A stretch of DNA of 20,547 nt from a virus. The position numbers and the translations under genes were made by a program. Numbering within the stretch: the first letter of the stretch is position 1; each line of letters starts with the position of its first letter. Below are positions 1 through 5,201 of the stretch, one piece after another. Location of the stretch: positions 1 through 20,547 of the IMG/VR virus record IMGVR_UViG_3300044675_003679; one strand, given 5' to 3'. Under the pieces are notes generated by a model that did not search any database, had not been told where the DNA came from, and saw only the letters and a list, made by a program, of their open reading frames with translations.

Positions 1-161
1 ATGGGGTGTTTGATGTAATAACGAGCGGTCTTTTTCCCGCTCTGTCCGTCCCGCATCCAAAGCAATTTGCAGGCGGTGGGATACAATTCCGTCCCCTGCG
101 GGATGGTAATGGTGACACCTTGGCGGGTGGTGAGGCGGTGGGTGGCGTTTAGTACGAACAT
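1..161 (-). CDS. Small unknown protein, C-terminus cut off by window edge
   Basis: An open frame of 53 codons starts at the ATG at 161-159 and runs off the left edge without a stop. The product begins MFVLNATHRLTTRQG and contains a PQGTELYPTACKLLWMRDG stretch. I do not recognise a family. The start is supported by its own promoter at 187-215 and by the leader element CAATCCTTCCAACCAC, which also precedes the next gene upstream (223-459). Here that element is followed by eight extra bases before the ATG. The gene is the leftmost visible member of the leftward series of small early genes, so its function may be host takeover or anti-defence, but this is inference from position only. Confidence 0.6.
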   Translation of the reverse strand, partial: MFVLNATHRLTTRQGVTITIPQGTELYPTACKLLWMRDGQSGKKTARYYIKHP

Positions 162-186
162 GGGCGGTTGTGGTTGGAAGGATTGC

Positions 187-215
187 AGTCTAGCAGGGTG
201 GCGGTGGTGTGTCAA
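187..215 (-). promoter_or_regulatory. Sigma-70-type promoter for the gene at 1-161
   Basis: On the minus strand the -35 box TTGACA (215-210) and the -10 box TAGACT (192-187) are separated by exactly 17 nt. The predicted transcription start near 180 leaves a leader of about 20 nt. One of seven near-identical early promoters in this region. Confidence 0.8.
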
Positions 216-222
216 CTGGGGC

Positions 223-459
223 TTACTGCCAGTCATAAACGCATTGAGGGCAGACTTCATGCGTACCACGCATGACGGAGGAAGAGATGCGAGACCGCTT
301 GTTCCAGTATATAGCCTTAACAGTATAACGCTCTCCCGCCAAGTCGTTGCAACAGTCACAACGCCAAGAAGAAAAACAATTGTGGAGCGGGTTGCCTTGC
401 TCGTCTTGGATGGTCTCAAGCCGTTCAAGTTTCGGGTGGATGTAGTTGGTGGGCTTCAT
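223..459 (-). CDS. Small zinc-ribbon-like protein
   Basis: Encodes 78 residues with two cysteine clusters: C34, C36 and C37 in RCDCCNDLAGER, and C70/C73 in CPQC near the C-terminus, with an extra C28. This spacing is typical of a small zinc ribbon, so metal binding and nucleic-acid or protein contact are likely, but no specific family is recognised. The start at 459 lies about 12 nt after the predicted transcription start of its own promoter (477-505), with the G-free leader CAATCCTTCCAACCAC directly before the ATG and no Shine-Dalgarno sequence. It belongs to the leftward early gene series and follows the ArdA-like gene. Confidence 0.75.
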   Translation of the reverse strand: MKPTNYIHPKLERLETIQDEQGNPLHNCFSSWRCDCCNDLAGERYTVKAIYWNKRSRISSSVMRGTHEVCPQCVYDWQ

Positions 460-476
460 GTGGTTGGAAGGATTGC

Positions 477-505
477 AGTCTACAGGGTTGGCAGGATTGC
501 GTCAA
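477..505 (-). promoter_or_regulatory. Sigma-70-type promoter for the zinc-ribbon gene
   Basis: Minus-strand -35 TTGACG (505-500) and -10 TAGACT (482-477), spacer 17 nt. The spacer shares the word CTGCCAACC with the promoters at 1325-1353 and 1911-1939. Confidence 0.8.
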
Positions 506-514
506 GTGTCCCGC

Positions 515-880
515 TCACATGGAGCGGAACACAAAACCATTGTCCTCATCAAACCAGTAATCCCCAGACCAGACCAAATCCCTGCCGAATTTCTCATAAT
601 CGAAATACATTTGCAGGTTGTCGGGCATCTCGGAAAGCATACCGCAATCATCGACCAATTGCTCCGCAAAGCGGGTCATGTTGTCGAATTCGCCTTGATA
701 GGCTTCTTCAACCTCTTCGAGGGTAGTGGTGGTAACCTCTTCATGGGTGATATGGTAATTCTTGCAGTACGAGAAGACAATCTTCTCGTCACCCGCATCT
801 TTAAAGCGGGTAGTGTTGTCATCGAGAGAGAGCAACTCGATGATGCGGGCGGTGAGTTTTTCGGAGGGAGTTTTTTCCAT
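515..880 (-). CDS. ardA: ArdA-like antirestriction protein (short form)
   Basis: Encodes 121 acidic residues whose C-terminal half carries the ArdA signature: EEAYQGEFDN (58-67), a region GMLSEMPDNL (80-89), then YFDYEKFGRDL (92-102) and a final GFVFRS. ArdA proteins are elongated acidic DNA mimics that occupy the DNA groove of type I restriction-modification enzymes, protecting incoming phage or plasmid DNA. Typical ArdA is about 165 residues; this one lacks most of the N-terminal domain but keeps the most conserved part. The frame is open further upstream (to 922), but those codons would overlap the -10 box at 913-918, so the ATG at 880 is the real start. It lies among other small early genes, which fits expression on genome entry. 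Confidence 0.8.
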   Translation of the reverse strand: MEKTPSEKLTARIIELLSLDDNTTRFKDAGDEKIVFSYCKNYHITHEEVTTTTLEEVEEAYQGEFDNMTRFAEQLVDDCGMLSEMPDNLQMYFDYEKFGRDLVWSGDYWFDEDNGFVFRSM

Positions 881-912
881 ATGCGTGATGTGAGCGGTGG
901 GTGAAGGTTTGC

Positions 913-941
913 AGTATCTCAAGACTGCGGAGAATTGTCAA
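913..941 (-). promoter_or_regulatory. Sigma-70-type promoter for the ArdA-like gene
   Basis: Minus-strand -35 TTGACA (941-936) and -10 GATACT (918-913), spacer 17 nt. It overlaps the last codons of the upstream gene (stop at 919). The leader to the ATG at 880 is about 27 nt, the longest of the set. Confidence 0.85.
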
Positions 942-1302
942 GGTGGGCTCGCTTCATGTACTCCACGATGGCAGAGACTTGTCGCAAAACAAAATAGGTG
1001 TGTCCGTCCATGTGGTGATTATTGCAGTCCTTAGCCTCTAGGATTAAATCGTTAATAATAGCAAAAACAACAGTATTCAAATCTTCATTACTGACTTTGG
1101 AGATGTCAGAGCGACAGGCATCCAGCATGGCATCAAATTGCTTTTGCAGGGCGTTGTTATAGGGAACGATGCTCTCGTCCCGCTTGGGGTTTCCAAAGCC
1201 TAGGATTTTATTCCTAGTGTCATAGACTTCTTGGCGGTGCTGGCGGTGAGCAGTTTTTTCCGCTTCCGTGAATTCGTTGTGGTTGATTTCGTTGTTTCTC
1301 AT
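919..1302 (-). CDS. Unknown small early protein
   Basis: Encodes 127 residues, largely helical in appearance, with an N-terminal charged region (NEFTEAEKTAHRQHRQEVYD) and a hydrophobic stretch VVFAIINDLILEAKDC. No recognised family. The ATG at 1302 is chosen because the frame's earlier possible start overlaps the promoter at 1325-1353, while 1302 follows the G-free leader CACCCACCAACCAC found before several neighbours. It has its own promoter and no Shine-Dalgarno sequence. Position next to an ArdA-like gene makes a role in countering host defence possible, but nothing in the sequence shows it. Confidence 0.7.
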   Translation of the reverse strand: MRNNEINHNEFTEAEKTAHRQHRQEVYDTRNKILGFGNPKRDESIVPYNNALQKQFDAMLDACRSDISKVSNEDLNTVVFAIINDLILEAKDCNNHHMDGHTYFVLRQVSAIVEYMKRAHLDNSPQS

Positions 1303-1324
1303 GTGGTTGGTGGGTGAGGGTTGA

Positions 1325-1353
1325 AGTATCGCAGGTTGGCAGAGTGTTGTCAA
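1325..1353 (-). promoter_or_regulatory. Sigma-70-type promoter for the gene at 919-1302
   Basis: Minus-strand -35 TTGACA (1353-1348) and -10 GATACT (1330-1325), spacer 17 nt, preceded by TGC (extended -10-like). It overlaps the stop codon of the gene at 1350-1550. Confidence 0.85.
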
Positions 1354-1550
1354 TCGACCATCGAGATGGTCTTGCGGACAATCTTGTCGTTGCTGTCGTA
1401 TTTCCAGAGATAGAGTCGAATCGTGGATTCAACTCCGTCCTCATGCTCGACATCGTAACGCTCTAGGGTGGACAAGAACCATCCCTCTTTAAGCCAAGCA
1501 GACAGAATCATGGCGTGGTCTTTGGAAAACCCGATGTGTACAGATTCCAT
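1350..1550 (-). CDS. Unknown small protein, coupled to its upstream neighbour
   Basis: Encodes 66 residues beginning MESVHIGFSKDHAM and containing AWLKEGWFLSTLERYDVEHED. No family recognised. The ATG at 1550 lies four bases after the stop codon of the upstream gene (ending 1555), so translation is probably coupled. A longer TTG-started version (from 1574) would overlap that gene and is less likely. Unlike most genes here it has no promoter of its own and no C-rich leader, so it should depend on the promoter at 1911-1939. Confidence 0.65.
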   Translation of the reverse strand: MESVHIGFSKDHAMILSAWLKEGWFLSTLERYDVEHEDGVESTIRLYLWKYDSNDKIVRKTISMVD

Positions 1551-1554
1551 GTTG

Positions 1555-1887
1555 TTAGAAAAGGCGAGAGTCAACCTCGGTCATGTCGTAACCATGCTTG
1601 GACAGGATATCGCACACCTTGTGCGACAGGTCAAAGCACCCATCGTAATCAAGGCATTTCTTGTCTAGGTCAAAGGTAAGAGAGCCTTCTCCGTAGCAGG
1701 AGGAATCATCGGAACAGATTTCCCACCAGCCTCGGATATAGTCGTTATCGTCTTCACGCTCGTAGACACCGATGTTGACTGTGTAGCCTTTGGACTTTTC
1801 GGTGTCGAATCCGCTGGAGGTGGTCATGCGGACGATTTCGTTGATGTGCTGGGAGATTTCCAGCGTCTTCTTTCGGTTGTTGCTCAT
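1555..1887 (-). CDS. Unknown small acidic early protein
   Basis: Encodes 110 residues, strongly acidic, with the segments VYEREDDNDYIRGWWEICSD and FDLDKKCLDYDGCFDLSHK (five cysteines in all). No recognised family. The ATG at 1887 is preceded by a G-free leader (CATCCAACCACACAC) and by its own promoter at 1911-1939; upstream in-frame codons would overlap the -10 box. The acidic composition resembles DNA-mimic inhibitors in general, and the ArdA-like gene lies two genes downstream, but there is no motif that proves such a role. Confidence 0.7.
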   Translation of the reverse strand: MSNNRKKTLEISQHINEIVRMTTSSGFDTEKSKGYTVNIGVYEREDDNDYIRGWWEICSDDSSCYGEGSLTFDLDKKCLDYDGCFDLSHKVCDILSKHGYDMTEVDSRLF

Positions 1888-1910
1888 GTGTGTGGTTGGA
1901 TGAGGATTCA

Positions 1911-1939
1911 AGTATCGCAGGTTGGCAGACTATTGTCAA
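1911..1939 (-). promoter_or_regulatory. Sigma-70-type promoter for the genes at 1555-1887 and 1350-1550
   Basis: Minus-strand -35 TTGACA (1939-1934) and -10 GATACT (1916-1911), spacer 17 nt. The spacer and -10 are almost identical to those at 1325-1353 (shared TCTGCCAACCTGCGATACTT), which indicates recent duplication or recombination between the two sites. Confidence 0.85.
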
Positions 1940-2304
1940 ATAGTCCCGATGGGTACAGCCTTGTTGATGTGCAGGCTCGATTCCATGAACGCCTCGTTTT
2001 GCAATTCGGTGGCGGTCATCTTTTCGGTTTCGACATACATGGTGTCCCTATTGGTGATAATCTTAATGATTTCAACTTCCTGCTTCTTGTCGCTCCAGTT
2101 GACCTGCGAGATGACCGAGAGGAGGGCATTCATGGCGGTGAAGTGGACGAAATGGTGCATCGTGTTGTCCATTTTCTTGAACATGATGGCGTAGGAGTAC
2201 TTCAACTTGCCAGCGTTGCTGGTCAGTTCAAGCATCTTGGGGTGAGTCGTGAACTCGTTTTCGGTCACGATGTCGTTATTGTAGTAGGAGCGGTAGGTTT
2301 CCAT
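1936..2304 (-). CDS. Unknown small early protein
   Basis: Encodes 122 residues beginning METYRSYYNNDIVTENEF. The middle has a methionine- and histidine-rich stretch (MDNTMHHFVHFTAMNALL) followed by a beta-like segment (KQEVEIIKIITNRDTMYVET). No recognised family. The ATG at 2304 follows the short leader CCTCACCCACCGCAT and its own promoter at 2326-2354; codons further upstream in this frame overlap the promoter. Its stop lies within the -35 box of the next promoter (1911-1939), showing how tightly the promoter cassettes and genes are packed. Confidence 0.7.
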   Translation of the reverse strand: METYRSYYNNDIVTENEFTTHPKMLELTSNAGKLKYSYAIMFKKMDNTMHHFVHFTAMNALLSVISQVNWSDKKQEVEIIKIITNRDTMYVETEKMTATELQNEAFMESSLHINKAVPIGTI

Positions 2305-2325
2305 ATGCGGTGGGTGAGGATAGAT

Positions 2326-2354
2326 GTTATACCAGAGTGGTTTGATAATGTCAA
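2326..2354 (-). promoter_or_regulatory. Sigma-70-type promoter for the gene at 1936-2304
   Basis: Minus-strand -35 TTGACA (2354-2349) and -10 TATAAC (2331-2326), spacer 17 nt ending in TGG directly before the -10. Near-consensus and close to the promoter at 3012-3040. Confidence 0.88.
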
Positions 2355-2359
2355 GTGGC

Positions 2360-2674
2360 TCAGTAGTCACCGCTGTCATCGACAGGCTCATCGTCATCAT
2401 CGACAGGCAGGTCGTAAGCGTAGGCTACGGCTTTGTTGTGATAGGCTTCAGCGATGCGTTTGAGCAGAGCCTTGTCGGTTACAGGCTTGGCATCGAGGTC
2501 AATGGCTTCAAAGGAGTAGTCAGCGACATCCCAGCACCAATGGTGGTCTGTGGCTTGGGAGCCCCAGTATTCATAAGCACCGATGCCGTCATCGATGAGT
2601 TCAAGTTCAAGTTCACCAGCGACAAAATATTCGCCCTTGTCGATGATGACGCTAGTTTCGTAGGTAACAGTCAT
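2360..2674 (-). CDS. Unknown strongly acidic small protein
   Basis: Encodes 104 residues, very rich in Asp and Glu, ending in a DDDDEPVDDSGDY tail. It contains a beta-rich N-terminal half (TYETSVIIDKGEYFVAGELE) and a tryptophan-rich centre (HHWCWDVADYSFEAIDL). I do not recognise the family. The ATG at 2674 follows a G-free leader (CACCAACCAACCAC) like its neighbours, but no promoter is visible in front of it. Instead the tRNA-Arg gene ends 28 nt upstream, so it is probably carried on the transcript from the promoter at 3012-3040, and cleavage at the tRNA 3' end would create its messenger 5' end. Its charge would suit a DNA mimic, as an inference only. Confidence 0.7.
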   Translation of the reverse strand: MTVTYETSVIIDKGEYFVAGELELELIDDGIGAYEYWGSQATDHHWCWDVADYSFEAIDLDAKPVTDKALLKRIAEAYHNKAVAYAYDLPVDDDDEPVDDSGDY

Positions 2675-2702
2675 GTGGTTGGTTGGTGGGTAAAGAGTGG
2701 AT

Positions 2703-2774
2703 TGACCCTGCTTGGAATCGAACCAAGATTCTCTGCTTAGAAGGCAGATGTTCTATCCGTTGAACTACAGGGTC
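2703..2774 (-). tRNA. tRNA-Arg(UCU)
   Basis: A full cloverleaf reads on the minus strand: acceptor GACCCTG pairs with CAGGGTC (2774-2768 with 2710-2704), a D arm GTTC...GAAC, an anticodon arm TCTGC/GCAGA around the loop CTTCTAA (anticodon TCT, decoding AGA and AGG), and a T arm CTTGG-TTCGATT-CCAAG. The discriminator base is A and the 3' CCA is not encoded. The gene starts 6 nt after the stop of the gene at 2781-2993 and lies 28 nt before the next start, so it is transcribed inside a protein-coding operon. Phage tRNAs commonly supplement codons rare in the host. Confidence 0.93.
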
Positions 2775-2780
2775 TTTCCG

Positions 2781-2993
2781 TCAGAAGTTTCCGAACACGA
2801 ATCCAGCAACGCTGGAGTCAAGGCGATGCCTGCCGTTAGGGGTATTCACGGCTTGCATCAACTTGTGGTGAACGAACTTTTCAAAAGCCTCGATGAACTC
2901 GGGCTTGGCTTGCCGTCCATTCTGGCGAATGATTTGACGCACTCGCTTGACACAGATGAGGGTGGGCTTGCTCTTGCTATTTTTCTTTCGCAT
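2781..2993 (-). CDS. Small basic protein, possible histone-fold DNA-binding protein
   Basis: Encodes 70 residues with a lysine/arginine-rich start (MRKKNSKSKP). A helix VKRVRQIIRQNG (15-26), a longer helix KPEFIEAFEKFVHHKLMQAV (30-49), then NGRHRLDSS (53-61) and a short last helix follow. That order and the late GR-x-RL-D motif resemble the helix-strand-helix layout of bacterial and archaeal single-domain histones, whose L2 loop reads NGRKTV-x-x-x-D. The middle helix is several residues shorter than usual, so the assignment is tentative. The ATG at 2993 has its own promoter (3012-3040) and a G-free leader. A DNA-compacting or nucleoid-modifying early role would fit if the fold is right. Confidence 0.65.
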   Translation of the reverse strand: MRKKNSKSKPTLICVKRVRQIIRQNGRQAKPEFIEAFEKFVHHKLMQAVNTPNGRHRLDSSVAGFVFGNF

Positions 2994-3011
2994 GGTGGGT
3001 GAGAGGAAGAT

Positions 3012-3040
3012 GTTATACCACAACGGCAGACATCTGTCAA
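3012..3040 (-). promoter_or_regulatory. Sigma-70-type promoter for the basic protein, tRNA-Arg and following gene
   Basis: Minus-strand -35 TTGACA (3040-3035) and -10 TATAAC (3017-3012), spacer 17 nt. It overlaps the stop of the upstream gene (3037). The next visible promoter downstream is at 2326-2354, so this one probably drives 2993-2360 including the tRNA. Confidence 0.88.
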
Positions 3041-3348
3041 GAGGCTCTGCTTTCCAGACGCTTCTTGTGCTGGCTCAAGCAGGACTGGACGGAGATTTCG
3101 ACATTCTTCCAATGAAGTCGATAGTCTCGTCTGGTCTTAGCCCAGTTGGTTTTTTCCTTGGGGAATCCGATGCTGGGGTCTTTGGCAAGACCAACCAGAA
3201 CATCAAAGATATCCTTGGCGGTGTCGTTAGTGAAAGCCTCTTCAGCCTGCTCAAAGGTCAGAGCATGGGTGTAGAATTGGCTGGTGTAGGAGAGGAAGCG
3301 GTTAAGTTCCCTCTTGTTCTTGAACATCTTGGTGTCGATTTTGCTCAT
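3037..3348 (-). CDS. Unknown early protein following the regulator gene
   Basis: Encodes 103 residues starting MSKIDTKMFKNKRELNRF, with a helical segment ALTFEQAEEAFTNDTAKDIF and a basic C-terminus ending QHKKRLESRAS. No recognised family. It overlaps the 3' end of the helix-turn-helix gene by 47 nt. A second ATG in the same frame at 3381 would add 11 residues and lengthen the overlap to 80 nt; I prefer 3348 for that reason, but neither start has a Shine-Dalgarno sequence. It lacks a promoter of its own and is probably co-transcribed with the regulator. Confidence 0.65.
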   Translation of the reverse strand: MSKIDTKMFKNKRELNRFLSYTSQFYTHALTFEQAEEAFTNDTAKDIFDVLVGLAKDPSIGFPKEKTNWAKTRRDYRLHWKNVEISVQSCLSQHKKRLESRAS

Positions 3349-3832
3349 AGGCGTTTCCGACACTCTCTTGTTTTCCTCCATCCGTCAATGACTTTTCGTC
3401 AATGACATTTGCGTCCAATATAATATTATTTATCTCATCGTGCGTGATACGCATCCTGTGTTCGACCACGGCAGTCGGCTGGTCGTTGAGCAGGTTTATC
3501 TTGTCGATGAGAATCCCCAATGAAATAGGCATTGCGGTGATGGGGATGTTGTCGATTTCCTCGTTCAGCCTGCTCGCTCCCTTGCCCACGACATTACGCA
3601 ATGTGTTGACCACATTCTTTCGCCACGCCTTGTCATCCAACGCTGGCATTGACTTGCGGATGCCAACGACTGTGTGGGCTGACACGCCTGTTGCTTCCTG
3701 TATTTCACGCTGTGTATTCCCTTCCGTAATCATTTGCTTTATCTTCTCACGCAATGGCTCTGGCAGACGCTCACCTGTGTGGTTCTGCTTCTGGTCGTTT
3801 CCGATGATTTCATTTTTTGACTTGAACTCCAT
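3302..3832 (-). CDS. Helix-turn-helix DNA-binding protein, candidate early regulator
   Basis: Encodes 176 residues. Residues about 26-62 form a clear homeodomain-like helix-turn-helix: PLREKIKQMITEG, then NTQREIQEATGVSAHTVVGI. The rest is helical, with no catalytic motif. It is the first gene of the leftward block and diverges from the rightward recombination operon 128 bp away, the usual place for a regulator that chooses between the two. A terminase small subunit has a similar domain but is less likely without a large subunit nearby. The ATG at 3832 is chosen because the promoter at 3838-3866 would start transcription at about that base, giving a nearly leaderless message. The frame remains open upstream to a TTG at 3937 and an ATG at 3871, so a longer product is possible. 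Confidence 0.68.
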   Translation of the reverse strand: MEFKSKNEIIGNDQKQNHTGERLPEPLREKIKQMITEGNTQREIQEATGVSAHTVVGIRKSMPALDDKAWRKNVVNTLRNVVGKGASRLNEEIDNIPITAMPISLGILIDKINLLNDQPTAVVEHRMRITHDEINNIILDANVIDEKSLTDGGKQESVGNAYEQNRHQDVQEQEGT

Positions 3833-3837
3833 GACGA

Positions 3838-3866
3838 AATGTAGTAGGACATTGGGCTTATTGCAA
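3838..3866 (-). promoter_or_regulatory. Possible promoter giving a leaderless regulator transcript
   Basis: Minus-strand TTGCAA (3866-3861) and TACATT (3843-3838) are 17 nt apart, and the predicted start is at or next to the A of the ATG at 3832. Both boxes are weaker than in the other early promoters. Confidence 0.45.
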
Positions 3867-3960
3867 CCCATATGTCGCTTATTGCCGCCGCTGTAGTGTT
3901 CACGACCTTCTTGGTCTTGCCAGTTTTTATTTACCAAATCTTCACAGATAACAACGAATA

Positions 3961-4410
3961 ATGAAAAGTTTTAAGATATTTATTAGCCCTGCTCCTACAC
4001 ATCAAGGGGCGTTAAGAATCCTCAAGAACAAGGCTGGGCGTATGTTTGTTGGCAAGATGTCCAACAGCAAGGCTACGCATTGGATGAAGGAATTCATCGC
4101 TCAAGCGTCCAAACACAAGCCCAGCGAGCCGTACAACTTTCCGTTGGAGGTGACGATTGGCTTTGAGTACGACTACTTGAAGAAACACAAAGCGTCCGAC
4201 AGGAAACAGATTCTGCCCAAGGAGACACGACCAGACTTGGATAACCTTGAGAAGATGGTTCTTGACTCTTTGGTCAAGGCTGGGTTCATGGTCGATGACT
4301 CTCTGGTAGCCATAAAACACAGCCACAAAATTTATACTGGATGCAACTGCATTTCCATTGACATCTCCAGATTTTCTTGGTATACCTACAATCCTTCCAC
4401 CCATGAGTAA
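3961..4410 (+). CDS. rusA: RusA-family Holliday junction resolvase
   Basis: Encodes 149 residues. RusA enzymes are dimeric, metal-dependent endonucleases that cut four-way DNA junctions formed in recombination and replication. The signature is present: RPDLDNLEKMVLDSL (90-104) with D92, D94 and D102, then GFMVDDSLVAIKH (108-120) with D112/D113 and K119, matching the family's acidic cluster and catalytic lysine. Length is near the family's usual 120-150. It opens the rightward recombination and replication operon. No Shine-Dalgarno sequence and no confident promoter was found in the 128 bp between the two divergent starts. Its last codons overlap the exonuclease start by 8 nt (ATGAGTAA). Confidence 0.88.
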   Translation: MKSFKIFISPAPTHQGALRILKNKAGRMFVGKMSNSKATHWMKEFIAQASKHKPSEPYNFPLEVTIGFEYDYLKKHKASDRKQILPKETRPDLDNLEKMVLDSLVKAGFMVDDSLVAIKHSHKIYTGCNCISIDISRFSWYTYNPSTHE

Positions 4411-5200
4411 CTACACCCGAGTCGTAAAGAACATGGCTGACGCTGACTATCGTAATGAAGTCGGTGTGAGCCAATCCATGCTGAAGCCGTTTTTCGTGTC
4501 TCCAGCCCACTACAAGCATCAGTTCACAGTCGAGCGTGAGGTAACGCAAGCGATGATTGTCGGTACTGCCACGCATCTCGCCTGCTTCCAGCCTGCGTTG
4601 TACGACAGTTCCGTTGCCGTGTCGCAGAAGTTCGACAAGCGTAAGACCGAGGACAAGATTGCCTATGCCAAGTTCCAAGAGGACAACGCTGGCAAGATTA
4701 TCCTTACACAAGACGAGAACGCCCTGTGTCTTGATATGGCTGAGAAGGTTCGTAGCCACCCGATGTTTTACCAGTTCTGTACTAAGGGCGATGCGGAGGT
4801 TTCTTTGTTTTCCGATGTCCTGCCTTTTGAGAACATTAGGCTGAAGGGTCGGCTTGACTGGGTGAATTGGGATACCAAGTGCGTCTTTGACTTAAAGACC
4901 ACCAACGCCAACCTTTCTGAAATGTACAAGGTTAAGAATGTTTTTCTTGATAACATGTACCACATGCAAGCCGCCTATTACCTCACCTTGCTTCAGCACA
5001 ACGGATTCGATGGCTTCCGCTTCTTCTTCATCATGGTCGAGAAGGAAGCCCCGCATGGTGTGCGTGTGTTTGAGGTGTCGGAGAAGTCCATCAAGCGACA
5101 GATGGAACTCATCAATCTGGCTCTAGCCAAGTTGGAGCATTGCGTCCAGCATGACGCTTGGGTTTCCTACGAGACGGACTCCACTATCATCGACATCTAA
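4403..5200 (+). CDS. RecE-like PD-(D/E)XK exonuclease
   Basis: Encodes 265 residues of the exodeoxyribonuclease VIII C-terminal / PD-(D/E)XK type. The N-terminal motif SQSMLKPFFVSPAHYKHQ (23-40) and GTATHLACFQP (54-64) are characteristic; the nuclease core follows in GRLDWV and, about 13 residues later, VFDLKTT (the D...D-x-K triad), then a helix HMQAAYYLTLL with the conserved Q..Y. Such enzymes resect double-strand ends 5' to 3' and pass the 3' strand to an annealing protein, here the ERF product at 6704. The start at 4403 overlaps the resolvase stop and is preceded by CAATCCTTCCACCC, which resembles the C-rich leaders of the leftward early genes rather than a Shine-Dalgarno sequence. Confidence 0.85.
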   Translation: MSNYTRVVKNMADADYRNEVGVSQSMLKPFFVSPAHYKHQFTVEREVTQAMIVGTATHLACFQPALYDSSVAVSQKFDKRKTEDKIAYAKFQEDNAGKIILTQDENALCLDMAEKVRSHPMFYQFCTKGDAEVSLFSDVLPFENIRLKGRLDWVNWDTKCVFDLKTTNANLSEMYKVKNVFLDNMYHMQAAYYLTLLQHNGFDGFRFFFIMVEKEAPHGVRVFEVSEKSIKRQMELINLALAKLEHCVQHDAWVSYETDSTIIDI

Positions 5201-5201
5201 G

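Noticed and set aside
446-904. Long plus-strand open frames opposite the leftward early genes (for example 446-904 and 1846-2463).
   Set aside because: They lie antisense to genes with promoters, conserved starts and (for ArdA) a recognisable family, cross those promoters, and give low-complexity non-protein-like translations.
3930-3961. A promoter for the rightward resolvase operon between the divergent genes.
   Set aside because: Several partial boxes (TTGCCA, GATAAC, TTTATTT) are present, but none pair at 16-18 nt spacing; the promoter may be atypical or lie within the opposing gene.
4286-4759. A 157-codon minus-strand frame opposite the RusA and exonuclease genes.
   Set aside because: Both sense genes carry clear catalytic motifs and an overlapping stop/start, so the antisense frame is a shadow.
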